Assembly: GCA_019925095.2 (NCBI GenBank)
Contig: CM034411.1
Location: 14,384,001-14,448,000, forward strand
Direction of reading: 5' to 3'
Length of the DNA stretch: 64,000 nt
Origin: Dendrolimus kikuchii
Lineage: Eukaryota; Arthropoda; Insecta; Lepidoptera; Lasiocampidae
Shown: piece by piece, positions 9,756 through 23,300 of the stretch
Layout of the letters: each line of letters begins with the position of its first letter
Position numbering within the stretch: the stretch's first letter is position 1
Translations under genes and position numbers: made by a program
The notes under the pieces: model-generated
Told to the model about the DNA's origin: nothing
What the model saw: the letters and a program-made list of their open reading frames with translations, nothing else
Database searches by the model: none

Positions 9756-11040
9756 TGAAAAGTGTCGTTATTGTTCGTTTACAATACTAATTTCACCTAA
9801 TCATGATCCTCGTGAGTTATAATGTAATTATAAAAATCTAATTCTCGTACAATGCGCTCGTTAGCCTATTACTTAGTAATTATAAATCAAGATCGGTTGT
9901 TTCTTTCGACACCTCTCAAAAATAATAATAAGTCAAAGTTTCCAAAAATGGCATAGTCGCGTGTGACATTTCTCAAGGACTAACATCAACTTCATCAACG
10001 TCATTTGCATCAAGAACACCGATACGTACATAGGAATCCCACACGAATCTATCTCATTGGTAGTCTTAGTCGATTGCTGGAAGCACTAATCCTCCAGCAA
10101 CTGGTGAAGCCTGTACTATTGACTAATCATGGCGTTAGTTCAGCTGCAGCAAACCTTACCTTTGATTGAAGGAACATCACAGCGTTTTAATTAATATCCG
10201 GCAATTGTCACAAGTCCCATATTTCAGCAATATTCGTCTTGGGGCCATAGTACAAAGTGTCGACAGTGGTTTTAACAGAGACTTCGTCATTAATTTCACT
10301 GTCACTAACTAAATAACGAGCATACATTTTATTACCTCATAAACAGCTGACGCGACATTTAGGGTAGGAAATTCTGACGAAATTCCATACACGTCTGACA
10401 TTACATAAATATTTAATATTTGGCTACAACTACGGTGAATATCCACAATCTATCTCTTATCGTTCTTAACAATCATGGACGTGCTATGTATCATAATACA
10501 TCATCTGAAATCTTGACGTTGCTTTGAAAAAATTTACTCGGCGCCGTTCAGTCACATACCGATAAACGCTGTCGCCAAGACAAGAACGTTCTGTTCACCC
10601 ACTTTTCCAAAGTTATTACATAATTGCAAATTGCGTAAGAGTTTTGGTAAATATTTGTTTATTGGTATACTATTCTGGAGGTGCTGTACACCTAGTTTGT
10701 GGTTTTATAATACCATTTCTTAACTTTAGTCACTTTTATGTTTAGAAGTCTTTTGATTTAGTAAATTATCTCTAAAATTACAAATAGCACTATGCACTTT
10801 TGAATTATATCATAAAAATATTCCATCATTGTCGTCGAGATAGCCAAATTCGTTATCAAATCAGTGGAATTATTTATATAAATCATCATGTATGTTATAT
10901 GTATTAATAAAATCAGCCGATTTTCACGTGTTACATTGATTTTAATTCTATTATCATAATTACTCCTGAAACGTCATCTAATCCATCAATCAATTCAGCA
11001 ATGATAATTATGTAAAAGTCAACTCGAGCGTTTACGATAT
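9756..11040. other. Intergenic upstream of Mitf
   Basis: No intact gene. 9960-10600 is somewhat less AT-rich and could be a decayed transposable element, but no domain could be recognised on either strand. Confidence 0.4.
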
Positions 11041-11288
11041 TCTCTTTTACAGTAAGACCAAAAACAGTATTAAAAGTGTTCAAGTGTGTGTGATTTATAT
11101 CAGTATTAAATGTACAAAAGTGAGAAATTAACTATGTATTCTAAATTATGTGTGAAAATCTAGTGACTATGTGTGTGAGGTGACGAAAAGACCGGCCGTT
11201 TCGGCTATAGTGTTTAAGAAACAGAAACATTCCTCTACTAAAAATTCTGACCCAGGGCCCGGCGGAAAACAGGAAAGATATCTGCAAA
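11041..11288 (+). promoter_or_regulatory. Candidate promoter/5' UTR of Mitf
   Basis: The 250 bp before the exon 1 ATG lack repeats. An arthropod initiator-like TCAGT lies at 11099-11103 (ATATCAGTATTAAA). The frame upstream of the ATG is open back to a TAG at 11208, so the N-terminus could be longer only if an upstream non-ATG or spliced start exists. Assignment is inferred from position only. Confidence 0.35.
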
Positions 11289-11344
11289 ATGACCAAGGGC
11301 CCTCGGAAGGTGAAGCTAGTCATTGTAGTCAACAATAAAAAAGA
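11289..11344 (+). CDS. Mitf: Mitf coding exon 1 (candidate)
   Basis: ATG in strong insect context (TGCAAAATGACC). Encodes [18 protein letters not shown] and leaves two bases (GA); the donor is GTGAGT at 11345-11350. The two-base remainder is exactly what exon 2 needs, giving Asp19. Reading on past the donor meets an immediate TGA, so splicing is required. I do not recognise this N-terminus from other Mitf proteins; it may be one of several alternative first exons, and a further phase-compatible exon in the 17-kb intron cannot be excluded. Confidence 0.55.
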
Positions 11345-14300
11345 GTGAGTATTGCTTTTTTCCTTTCACGCTTCTGCACTTTTAATGTTTAGTAATAATC
11401 GTTGCACCTTTGTATAAATTTCTCTTGAAGAATCATTGTTGTCCATTTTTATTGTTTAAGTGCAAAACAAAATTAAATGCTAAAAATAAACTAAGTTTAC
11501 AAATAAGTGATTATACACTTTGCAACAAATCACTGCCAGAGGGACGCGTGTCTAGAAGACCGATTGCAGTGCTACGCTGTATGGCAATGCTAATTCATTG
11601 ATCATTATGTTTAATTGATTTGTACTGAAATTTATAATGAGTCTTCGTATTTCCTATCTGCTTAATTTATATAGTTTCAATCATGTTGCTAATAATCTTA
11701 TTAATAACGTAAGTAGTAACTTTAAGCCTTACTATAAACATAATTGTGTTTAAAATGCAAGATCAAAGTAATAACATATTTTTATAATTATTTTCCTCAA
11801 AGTGATTTAAGAACGTTATTAAAGTCAATTAAATTTTCCCATTTCCAAAATGACATTCACTTAATATGTAATTATTATAATTTTCATTAAACTTTAATGA
11901 CTTTATCTCCTTAATCTATTCAAATATATTTACGTACAATATTATTATATGCGTCCTATTCATTAGAAAATCTCTCATACTCTTGTGCTTAAACAATAAT
12001 GAAAACATTAATAATTATTAAATCGTTCTCTCGGCGACTTATCGCATCTCACGTGCCACCGGATGCAAATTACTTTAAACCTATTACTTCGTGCAATTAA
12101 GTCGATTTTATGATAACACATTTGCATATAATGCTAACAACGTCCATTCATGAATACGATAGTCTACGAACATTAGGTTGTCGTCGTATAATAAATATTG
12201 AAGACACAACATACATAACTGTTAATTTGGTTTTCCTATTTAAACGACCAGACGCAGGAGGTGATATTGCATTCGTTTGACATAAGGAATAGTCTGGGAT
12301 ATAACAGAAGTATTCATTAGTAACACAATCATCCATAATACAAATAGATTGCCGGTAAGAGCCGAGAAAGAATATATAGAGAAATTCATAGTAACTGCTG
12401 TAGTAACTTTCGCTTCAGCAGCATATGCAATGGTTAACTGTAAATATTTCGCTTTGATACTGTCACATTTTACGAAACGTAACAAGATCTTTAAAAGTGG
12501 ACTTTATTTATTAAGCCTGCCTACCTTTGCTTTCGATTTCATCCAAGCTTATTAAATATATAATTATAACGGGGATTTTGTTTGAATGGGTTTTTGATTC
12601 CTTTTTGAACTTGTTAGATAACGAAAATGAACACGCAATACTTTTTAATCCAGAAATTGAGCTATTTTTGGGATACGAAACTCGCGAGTTAAAAGCTTTA
12701 GTAAAGTAATAATTGATTTTTTACCTCTTCAAGTATTGACTTCAATTATCATTGCATCTGCTAGTTCTGTTTGATCAAAAATTTTGTTTCTATGGCCATC
12801 TGTATGATGATAAGCTATTCATTGATTTAATTGCATCACGGAAGTGTCATGGTGTGTGACCATAGCCGCAACTATGATGGAATCTGACCACTCTCACGCG
12901 ACCTTGCGCTAAGGAAGGTAATCATTTCACGCATTTAGTTTGAAGGTTGAGGTCTGTGTGTTACAAGTCATGAGAGGATTGAGGAGACTGATAACAGCAA
13001 TTTTTTGATTAAATTGTTTTTTAATGTGCCGCCTCTTTTCCTTACTACTGCGATGACATGTTTAGCGAAGGACATAGATTAGAAGGTAGTTTTTTTTAAC
13101 TTACAATCTTTAAAATTTCTTAGTACTTTGTTGGATTAGTCTTGAGGTTAATAAAATCATTCTGTAAGTAAAACCAACAGATAAATTCGTCTATATTTGA
13201 AATGATTAGAGTTTACACGAACGATGTTATTTATATACCCTAGTGTTTCTGTAAATGAAAGATATTACTAGTTACTAGCATTCAATTTGGTGTTCTTCTC
13301 GAAATGATTAGGCCATTGGAACGTTTTGGGCTGCTGATACGCTTTGCACTAACTCTAAAGATTACAAGCCCAAACCACCGAATATTCCTTTTTCTACTCT
13401 GCGAGAGTCTATGATGTCTTTTGATCAATATAGTTCTCTTATCATTTTGTGTGAGTTAATGACAAATCGTTTATGAATCATATAATCGTATAAAAGAATA
13501 TATGAATCGTAATTTGTTACTTATACATACGTCGATATACTAACGATGATTGTAGTTGCGTGTGAGAGGGCGTTACGGAGATAACATTAGCGTTATGTCT
13601 CTCGCGTGTCGGCAGTAGGTTATCAAAATGATGGACATAATAACATTAGACACGTTTATGTATTACTGTAACCTGTGTTTATTTCACTTTTGACAGGTCT
13701 ATCATTTTGATATCACGGTCATGGTGTGATCCGTTGTAGTGGGCAGACACCTTTATCGTTATATTTTGGTCAATAAGGGAGCAGGCAGTCAAATCAACTG
13801 AGTTACTTTTTATTATCTTACAAAAGGTCACAGCCCCAAGGGTTTTGTACGAGCGTACTTATTTATGACGTCATCAGTAGGTATAACTAAAATGAGTCGA
13901 ATAGCGCGTTAAACTATTTAAAATTATTTCTATGATATTTTAAAAGTTAGATGAATTGATTATACATGTGTCGTTTTTTGGGAGTACCCTAGTTATAATA
14001 TTAATTAGTTCATCGCTAACTCTACTGGCATACACCACACACTTGTTAACAGGTTAATTGTTGTAACCCAGGTCTGTGGGAACGGTATTATATGACAAAA
14101 AATTATCAAAGCCGTCTTATAGTAGATGTATATTTATATACATCAATATTTGATTAACGTCCTGGCGGAACGGCTTTGGTTTCTTGGCGTCGTAGAAAAT
14201 ACTAGGTGTTTCTCTTCGCAGCGTAGTAGCCGAAATGCTGCTCAACGAGAGAAAATAAATACCGTTAAACTTTTCAACAAAACACAATTCAGTCAAGTTC

Positions 14301-17300
14301 AAAACATAATTATAAATAAAAAATTTAAGTTCCCATCATTCCCGTGTATGGATTTTTTTTTACTCGAGGTCATAGGTCAAAAAAATGAGTTTCGCGATTT
14401 TCAGCAAAACGGTAAGTTTTATCATAAAAGTACTCCAGATAAAAATTGTAGATCATAAAACTATCTATAAAAAATGTATTAACACATTTTTCCTACGAGC
14501 ACCGTTTCTCAGATATAAAAAATGTAATCGACAATACCCCATGCCTCAAAAATTGACAAAATTGTCAATTATGTATGTTATAATTATATATTATAATATA
14601 CATGACAATTTTGTCGGGGTGAAGGTAAGGAAAGGAATGCTCCGGTGGTTCGCGCATGTGGACAGAACGCACGATGAAAGAATGACTAAACAGATATACA
14701 ATGCTAAAGTGGATGGATACAGAAGTCGTGGAAGGCCACGACACACCTTCCATGATCAAATTGATCGTGTACTAGCAGAAGGTGATGTTAGGAGCCTTAA
14801 GAACAGACGAGCGTGCATGACAAGAGCTATGAGTGTCAAAGAAGCAAGTGAGGTGTGTAAGAATAAGCCTGAATGGCGCTCTGTTGTTCGCGCCTACCCC
14901 GCAAGAGAACTGGCGTGAAGTTATGTATGTATGTATGTAATTTTGTAAATTTTTGAAACATCGCGTATTGTCGTATATATTTTTTAATAGTATCGTAGCC
15001 AAATAACAAACACCTTTGTCAGCTTTACGAAACTCTTCGTAGCTCATGGAAAGCCGCATACTTGCCCGATTTTTAAAAATAAAACTGCACAGCAACAAAG
15101 ACACCACCCTTATAGTAAAATCATCACCATCCTAGCGTTAAATCCCGGATGCGTTTGGAGCGTTCGTCTCGAAGCTCAAGGTCGGCTATCCTCCTAAATA
15201 AAATTGCACAGCAAGACATAACCTGTACACCCAAAAATGTGGAGGATAGAATTAAGGAGAACCGTCTTGTATACGGGGAACTTGGGGGACAAGTTGAAAA
15301 AGTGTCCACCTGTAATAAGAGCAAGTTATTGTTCGAAAACTTACCAAAATAGCGCTAGCTAGCGTAACAGAGCCAAATGATATGAATTTAGCAGCAGTGT
15401 CAGATCACGTCAAGTGAACCTCCCTTTACCACTTAATGATAGAAAACTTCTTAAAATATAATTATCGAAAGTAGTCATACTTAAAAATCATCCCTCAAGA
15501 CAGTTTTTAAAAATTTTGAATTGAACAATTTTTTTTTTTACAATGAAAATTTTCGGTAGTTTAAATTAAAAAAATAATTCTGAAAAAGCTATTGAAGATA
15601 ACTTAAGGAAATTTTCAGCGACTATAGTAAAATATCTATAATTTCACACAAAATTCTTTTGCAAATTTCATTTGTTTATTATCATACTTTTGTTAACTTT
15701 TAAATAAACAAATTGAAATTTTAATGACTTCTCAGTACGATAATCGATTTTTTTTTAATAAGACGCGTTATACATTTAAGTTCTTTATTTCAAAAGAAAA
15801 TTTCACTGCCCGCTATTAGTTTAAATAATTATTTATAAACAGAGTGAAAAAAATTTATATCTCTCATGACTTTATTTAAAATTTCATTAATTTTTTTCTA
15901 TTTTTTTATTGCATGAGTTCAGTAGACAGGTAAACGGCCTACTTGGTGGAAAGCGGTTACCATCGCCTATGAACATTTGCTACACCAAAGGTGCTACGAC
16001 TGCGCTGCTGCTCTCTAAAGGGAGACTGGAGCCTGACCACTAATGCCGGAACACAACTCAAAGTTGTTAGGGCGGAATTTTCTAGACCAGGTTGCCATCC
16101 AGTCGGCCAAATGCTCTACCACTTGGCTGTGGGTTAACTATATTCCATAATGATGTTTATCTATATTATAATCATTTTAATAATGCCCTATAACAAAGCG
16201 GAAATCTTTCTTTCCTTCTTTAATTTAATTTTGTTATCCTACTCTAATAATTTTCGGAGCTGTTTTTAAAATCTCCCCACTTGCTACCATAACGCCCCCT
16301 TAATTGGCTTTTCAATGGTCACTTTTTTATATAATGAGATACCAAAAATCTAAAAATCATTTAAAATAGGACTTCTCTATGTGACAGGTGTAAGCAACCG
16401 GTTATTTTTTAACAAGTTTCATTTTTCTCGCTACTACTAACGACAGCGATTACGGGGCTATTGACCAAAAACAACGCATATACATTATTAGCTCACTAAA
16501 ATTAAATAACCACGCTTGCATCACGTGTTAATTCTATTTATATCAAATCCGCCAACTGCATGCTATTTTTGCGTTACAAAGCTATTTTTATCGTTGAGAA
16601 TGTAATCTATCTGTCACTCAGGTGTTCGCAACCGGTTTTTTTTTTTGTTAGTTTTCCTTTTTTCGCACGCTCCTACAAACGATACCGTCAACCGATGAGT
16701 AGGGTAATGATTGTAATCGTCCACAATGACTGTTTGGTTTCGCACGCGGAAGTCGTTCAGCTTCCCGTCATTAGGCTAATGATCAGACGCTTGAATACTG
16801 GCTGGTGACTGTAATAAAAAAGAAACAATATTATGCTAAACTAGATAATAGATTCCATTATTAAGGCATTGGAAGGAGAATGAATAACTTTAAACACTGG
16901 TTTTACAAACTTGAAGAGGAACTTTTTTTTTATTGCAGGAGATCAGCAAACAGGCTGACGGCCCAGTTGGTGGAAAGCGGTTACCATCGCCTATGGACAT
17001 TTGCAACACCAAAGTTGCTACAAATGCGCTGCTCCTTTCTTAAGGGAAACTGGAACCTGGTCACTAATGCCCGAACACAACACTCAAGGTTGTTATGGCG
17101 GCATACTCTAGACCAGGGGCGGTCGCCATCCAGTCGCGCAAATACTCTACCACCTGGCAAAACTACTATTACTACTAACTTAAGGACTTTGGCTAGCTTA
17201 GGTGTTAGTTAGTGCCCAGTCTTAATTTTAAGGCAAAAGGTATGCAAACTTTTGGTGTCAGTTAAAAAAAAATCCTTTCTTAAATTACTTTCATACATAA

Positions 17301-20300
17301 TATTTTCTTGTGTTTTCGCGACTTGTATACATAACTAGCGGCCCAGGCAGACGTTGTCCTGCTCTGAAAAAGTAAAAATCTAGAACCCGATCTCAGCACC
17401 ACCTACCGGTTCCAACGGGATAAAAAGTATCGTGTCCGTCTCCTGGTTCTAAGCTACCTCCCCACTAATTTTCAGCCAAATCGGTACAGCCGTTCTTGAG
17501 TTATAAATAGTGTAACTAACACGACTTTCTTTTATATATATAGATATAACAACGTTTTAACGGTAACGTAAGAAGCAGCGCAAGAAACTCTTCAGCAAAC
17601 ATGCCTAGCTCTAATAATGTATAGTCTATACTAATATTATAAAGAGGTAAAATTTGTGACTTTGTGACGTTGTAGGGGGTAATCTCTGGATCTACTGAAC
17701 CGATTAAAAAAAATCTTTTAATGTTCGAAAGCTACGTTAACAGGGAATGTCATAGGCTATTTAACATAACGCTATATACCACGGGAGCGGAACAGAGCGC
17801 GGGTGAAACCGCGCCGGGCATTTTATATAATATTAAAATGGGTAGAAGTAAAAATAAAAGAAATTATCAGTCAAGTTGGTTTGTGTTCCGTTGCACGCAG
17901 AAAGAGCTCACAGTGTCTTGAGGTCTGGCAGCTGGTTTTTGCTGGTTTTCTTCTCTTTAAGCCACAATATGTTGCGAAGCGGTGATAAATTAGATTAGGC
18001 TCCCATAGAGTAAATAAGAAACATAAACAAAATTTAAACTAAATAATTAATATGAACAAGTTAGCGGTACGCTAAATAAAACTTTAACAATACTCGTTGA
18101 CACTTGACATCTTTGTATTCCGTGATTACGGCCACTGAAATGTGGCCGAAACGTCGGAGTAACCAAAATCAAATAAATTACCGCGCTTAAAATCGTTAAA
18201 ACGTAGTTTTATGATATAGCTAACCTACTGCCGTTCAAACTCCTCATTTTAAATAACGCGGGTTCAAATGTTGACTGCACCATGCACCACTGATGTGCAT
18301 ATTCTTCCAATTACCAGGTGATTTAAAACATCGTGATAATACCTCTGGAGAACCGTTGTGTGCAACCCGCCAAGATACCTTGGATAAGTTTTTTTTATTT
18401 TTTATTGCAGGAGTTCAGCAGACAGGCGGCAGACGGCCCATTCAATGGAAAGCGGTTACCATTCGCCTATGGACATTTGCAACAGTGAAGTTGCTACAAA
18501 TGCGCTGCTGCTCTGTTATGGGAGACTGGAACGTGGTCACTAATGCCGGAACACAACTCAAGGTTGTTATGGCGACACACTTTAGACCAGGGGTAGCCAT
18601 CCAGTCGGGCAAATGTCTTACCATCTGGCTGTGGGTTGTTAAGTCGCCTCTTACGACAGGCCGCCCGGCCGCAGGAAATTGTATTCTTTCTCCGTTCCTG
18701 CACGGATACGTGTGACAAAAATTTTGTTCGCTCCCCTCAATAACAATAATGCCCTTCCCCAATATATATAAATAACAGTGCAACATCCGTCCGTCCTAGG
18801 ATGCAGTCGAAAACCAGCGTCAGCCACCTGTCGTCTGGCACATGCTGAACTGCCCCTATTTGGTATATACCTACTTCGTACAATTCATCTCCATGGGTCT
18901 CGCTATGCGAAGACCAATTAAACATTTTTTTCTTCCTTTCTTTCAACAATTGCACATTTAGGGCTACTAATTAAAAAAAAATTGAAGTGCCTTGAAATTA
19001 CAATACGAAAAGATATTTTCGCAAATTTGACACTGCATTATTGCTCACAGTCTTCTACATGTGTGTCATATTTTATATCAACATCTTTAATAGCTCCGTA
19101 GATTTTTTTTATTATCTAATTTATTTAGGGGCTTTTAGTGATAATGTCACCATGTCAGCCCCATCTTACCCTAATCATACAATTCCACAAATTTATATAA
19201 ATGGTTTCACTATTTTATAAATTAAAAGAGCCGCAGCAGACTGTGGCGGCGACAAAATGCTCTGGTAAACACCCACGTCTATCAGATTAATTCCCAGAGC
19301 GTCCACCAGCCCCTTCCTGCCGTCTCTGGTCCGAACACATTCCACTAACAAATGCTGTACGTCTTCCACTTAATGGCAATGCAGACAATTTGGAGTATTG
19401 CTCTTTCCCACAAGATGGTAAAATTTATTTGGTGGAAAGTGACCGGAGCGCAATCTATGAGCTAGGACACAAAGCCGTCTATCATAGCTAGTATTAGTAA
19501 ACCAGGGAATACGAGGAGGCTCGCTTTGCAATGTTCTATATGCCCTAGATAATCTGGCATATCACGGCATGCAACAATAAAGTAAGAATTTATTTAACAT
19601 CGATCACTAAGGATTGTTTGTTGTCATGATTGCTTGCATAATCATAACAATATCTATCTATAGGTACCTATGTATAGGTATGTATCTATATATTGCATGA
19701 TTAGGTATCAGGCAATAAAACGTGGGAAATACGTAACTAAATCAAATTATATGGCTTTTTGATACAGGCTCGGACATAGTTTTATCGTACGCCTGACGCA
19801 CACTGGATAAGCGTCACGACGACGTTAATTACTTGACGACCTCAGTTTTCCACTGTTTTGTTAATAATAATAATTATTTATTCACAAAAAATTATACGTT
19901 GCACAAGAATTTAGGAGTACAAGAATTATTATAGAATATTTTTATAATATAAAGTACGGGATTCTGCTTTAGCATTCAAATTAAATAGATTGAAGAACGA
20001 AATAACTTGCGTAACTGACGCGTTGAGCCCTTATTGTTTTTTTTTTATTGCTAAAAGCTGTGCAAACAGGCGGTTAGCTCATTGGATGGAAAGTGATCAC
20101 CAACGTCTACGGATATTTAGAATACCAGGAGCGCTACCAACGCGTTGCCGGCCTCGAAGAAAGTTAATAACGCCCAACTTGAAAGACTCCACGTTGCGTC
20201 GTAGTGCCAGGAAAAACCCCTACGCGACGTTTCTCCGAGCCATTATTGTAGCGTTAAAACAGACGCCAGTTAAATAATAAATTGTTGATTATGTGGCTGG

Positions 20301-23300
20301 CTAGCCACACGACTATAGAGCGGATATTAGACGGTTCATTTCTGTATTTCAGCATCACATCCGAGTATTAAATAACGGTTGCACACAGGGTCCGCGTTCC
20401 TATTTTTTCTTCGTCTTCACTTCACGCGTTCTTCGGCATTCCTTATATTAAAACTATTTCCACGCATATCATCTTGCACACCAATTGTCTCAATACGAGG
20501 ATTGTTGAAGTCCGTGCGAACTGCAGGCAATATAAGATGGTTGATTTCCATCTTTAAATTTGTAAGTATTAATCTAAGTGGAAGAATCATTCATTGTCAT
20601 TGAATGCCGTTGTGTCGTTTCAGTTCTGTGGCTTTGAACCAAATTGATTAAATTTGTAGAGACGTCTAATATCAGCATAAGGGCTTAACCCACAAGTTTC
20701 GCAAGTTAATTAGTTTCTTAACTAATGCAAATCGGGATTAAGTCAGCCGTCTTGGTTCACTAACACCTAGTTTTACTTATGTTTTTTTAATTATAACGCA
20801 TTTATTATTATTTATAAATTTAATCATTCCATACCTAATGCATTAATATTTGTTACACACCTGTGATCCATATTTTCAATGATAATAATATTATTTTATT
20901 TATTTCATGTATATTTTGACAGTTACGAATATATATGTACACTTAATTTATTAAATCACTCGTATGATCATTCTGAAATTATATTCCTTTACTTACTAAA
21001 GGTGCTTCTAATGTGTAGCCGCTTTCTAAAGGAAAACTGGAACCCGGCCACTAATGCCGGAACACAACTGAAAGTTATTATGACGACATATCAATCAATC
21101 AAGCAATATCTTTATTTGCAAGAATGTAATTTATACAGGTGTTTTACAAATGTAGAAGCACAGTATATTCTACCACATAGTGGTGTATAAAAGTAATTAA
21201 ATATTACAATAAAATTAAAATTATTATTTACATAAATATTCTAAATTATAAAAAAATGACAATTTTTGGTAATATGTAAGCAATTAATGTCAATAATAAA
21301 ACTACGTTTTAACGGTTTTAAGCGCGGTACCTTTATACGCGGTCTTCCGTGATCACGGCCACTGAAAAGTGGCCGAAACGTCGGAAAAACCAAAATCAAA
21401 TAAAATTACCGCGCTTAAAACCGTTAAAACGTAGTTTTATTATGTATACAAGTCGCGAAAACTTAAGAAAATATTATGTGAATTAATGTCAAGTTAAAAA
21501 TTAACAAATAGATCACTAAGATTTTCCATATAGATAATAACAACAAGCACTTTTTTTAAGAAATTCATCTACAGTATAGAAACACTCCTTGATCAGCCAC
21601 TTTTTTAAGACTACAGTGAATTTTCTTGAGGGTACATTTATAATATTAGTTGGCAAAGAGTTATAAATAAGAGGAGCCATGTAAATAAAGTTCCTTCTGA
21701 AGAGATCCAGAGAAGGCACAGGCATCTTTAATTTCACTTGCTTCACAAGTCTCGAGTTAACATTGTTAAATTCTTCACACAAGGACCCATTGAATTGGAT
21801 AATCTTAGCGATTTCAAGTATATAGATACTAGCCACAGTTAGGAGATTGTAAGACTTAAAACCGGTTTGCACGATTCTAGACCAGGAGTAGTAGCCATCC
21901 AGGCGGGCAAATATCCTACTACCTGACTGTGGATTGTTTTGTCGCCCCTAACGACGGGCCGCCCGGCCGCAAGAAATTGTATTCTTCCTCCGTCAATATT
22001 TATGTGTAACTACTGCTAACACTAATCACCTATACAAATAACTTAATAATTCATTTTAATGATCAAGTTAATATCTGTAGCTGAATACACCGTAGTTTTG
22101 ACTTGCACTTTGTACTATACCACTATACAATTTTTTGTGAAGATATTAAAAATCTAAATTCATCCAATATACGCCACTTATCTGGGTTTTAGATTATTTA
22201 TTTGCCGAGGAAAACTACTGAGACGTTTGTTTCATGATTTCATGCATTTATTTATACTGAATGATGTTACTGAAATCACCTTTGGAGTTTTTTTTGTTTT
22301 GATATGTTATCATTGTTATTTAAGGTATTATGTTCTCGAGAGCTGAATCATTCGAAGTTGTTTCGTGAAATACGTGATAATACTTACTCGATATGAATTT
22401 GAAAGATACCTACCTTTTGAGTTGTAACATAGAATTATTATTATAGCTATATGTATACAACGTGAAAGAAGCATAAAATTGTGTATATATATGACAAAAG
22501 AATGACACCAGAAATGAAATTGTAGTATTTTAGTAAATAATAATATGAAAGAAAGAAAAAAACTGTTTGAAGAAATAATGACATACTTAAATATTATGAT
22601 TAAAATATAGCACATCTTAAGAATTTGTACGCACTTTGTTTGTACTTAGGTTTTTCGGACAACTTAAATCTTCATGTTACATATTAAATGAGTTATCTAG
22701 TCTAAAATTATTGTATAGTTTTATATTTGCGGGTAAGCAAACGGGTAGGCGGGCCATTTGATGGTAAGCTGGTCGACTGAAAAAATCTAGACTACTTCTT
22801 TGAGATTTTTGATATATTTTTATACATGTATACGCATATTTTTTTTTAAGTTGGTGCGAAAATTACTAAAATCAATGTGTTCAAATAACTTTATTGTGTT
22901 CATAAACTTCACCTTCAAATATACATTTGAAAATAGGTTTTTGTAATTGCTCACTTACTTCCTTCTTCCATATTATGATGTGTGATGATATGTACATATG
23001 TACAAACAAATGTTCAAGAAAATTTTTATTTATTTATTTATTACATATCCAACTGTTTACAATATTTATAACATAGACAATACACTGTTTAATATGATTT
23101 TCGCCAATTATTGGATACTTTATTCTTTACGGTGTTTTTGTACAAAAGCAAGACCGCTATAAATTTATAAGCATTCTTTGTAGGATTTGGATATGAACAC
23201 ACGGCGCATGTTGTAGTATGAGGTATAGGCGGGCGAAGCCACATGGGAAACGTAAATAATTTCAACAACACATTAATTCACAGTTGACATCGGCCTCGAG

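Noticed and set aside
10000..10600. Possible decayed transposase upstream of Mitf
   Set aside because: Many stops in all frames and no motif I could name, so no feature call was made.
12240..12709. Overlapping hydrophobic short frames on both strands in intron 1
   Set aside because: No domain, no splice context that fits Mitf, and mutual antisense overlap.
14385..14918. Longest uninterrupted frame of the window (177 codons)
   Set aside because: A chimera: intronic DNA, an AT-rich inverted repeat and a LINE family A tail read in one frame.
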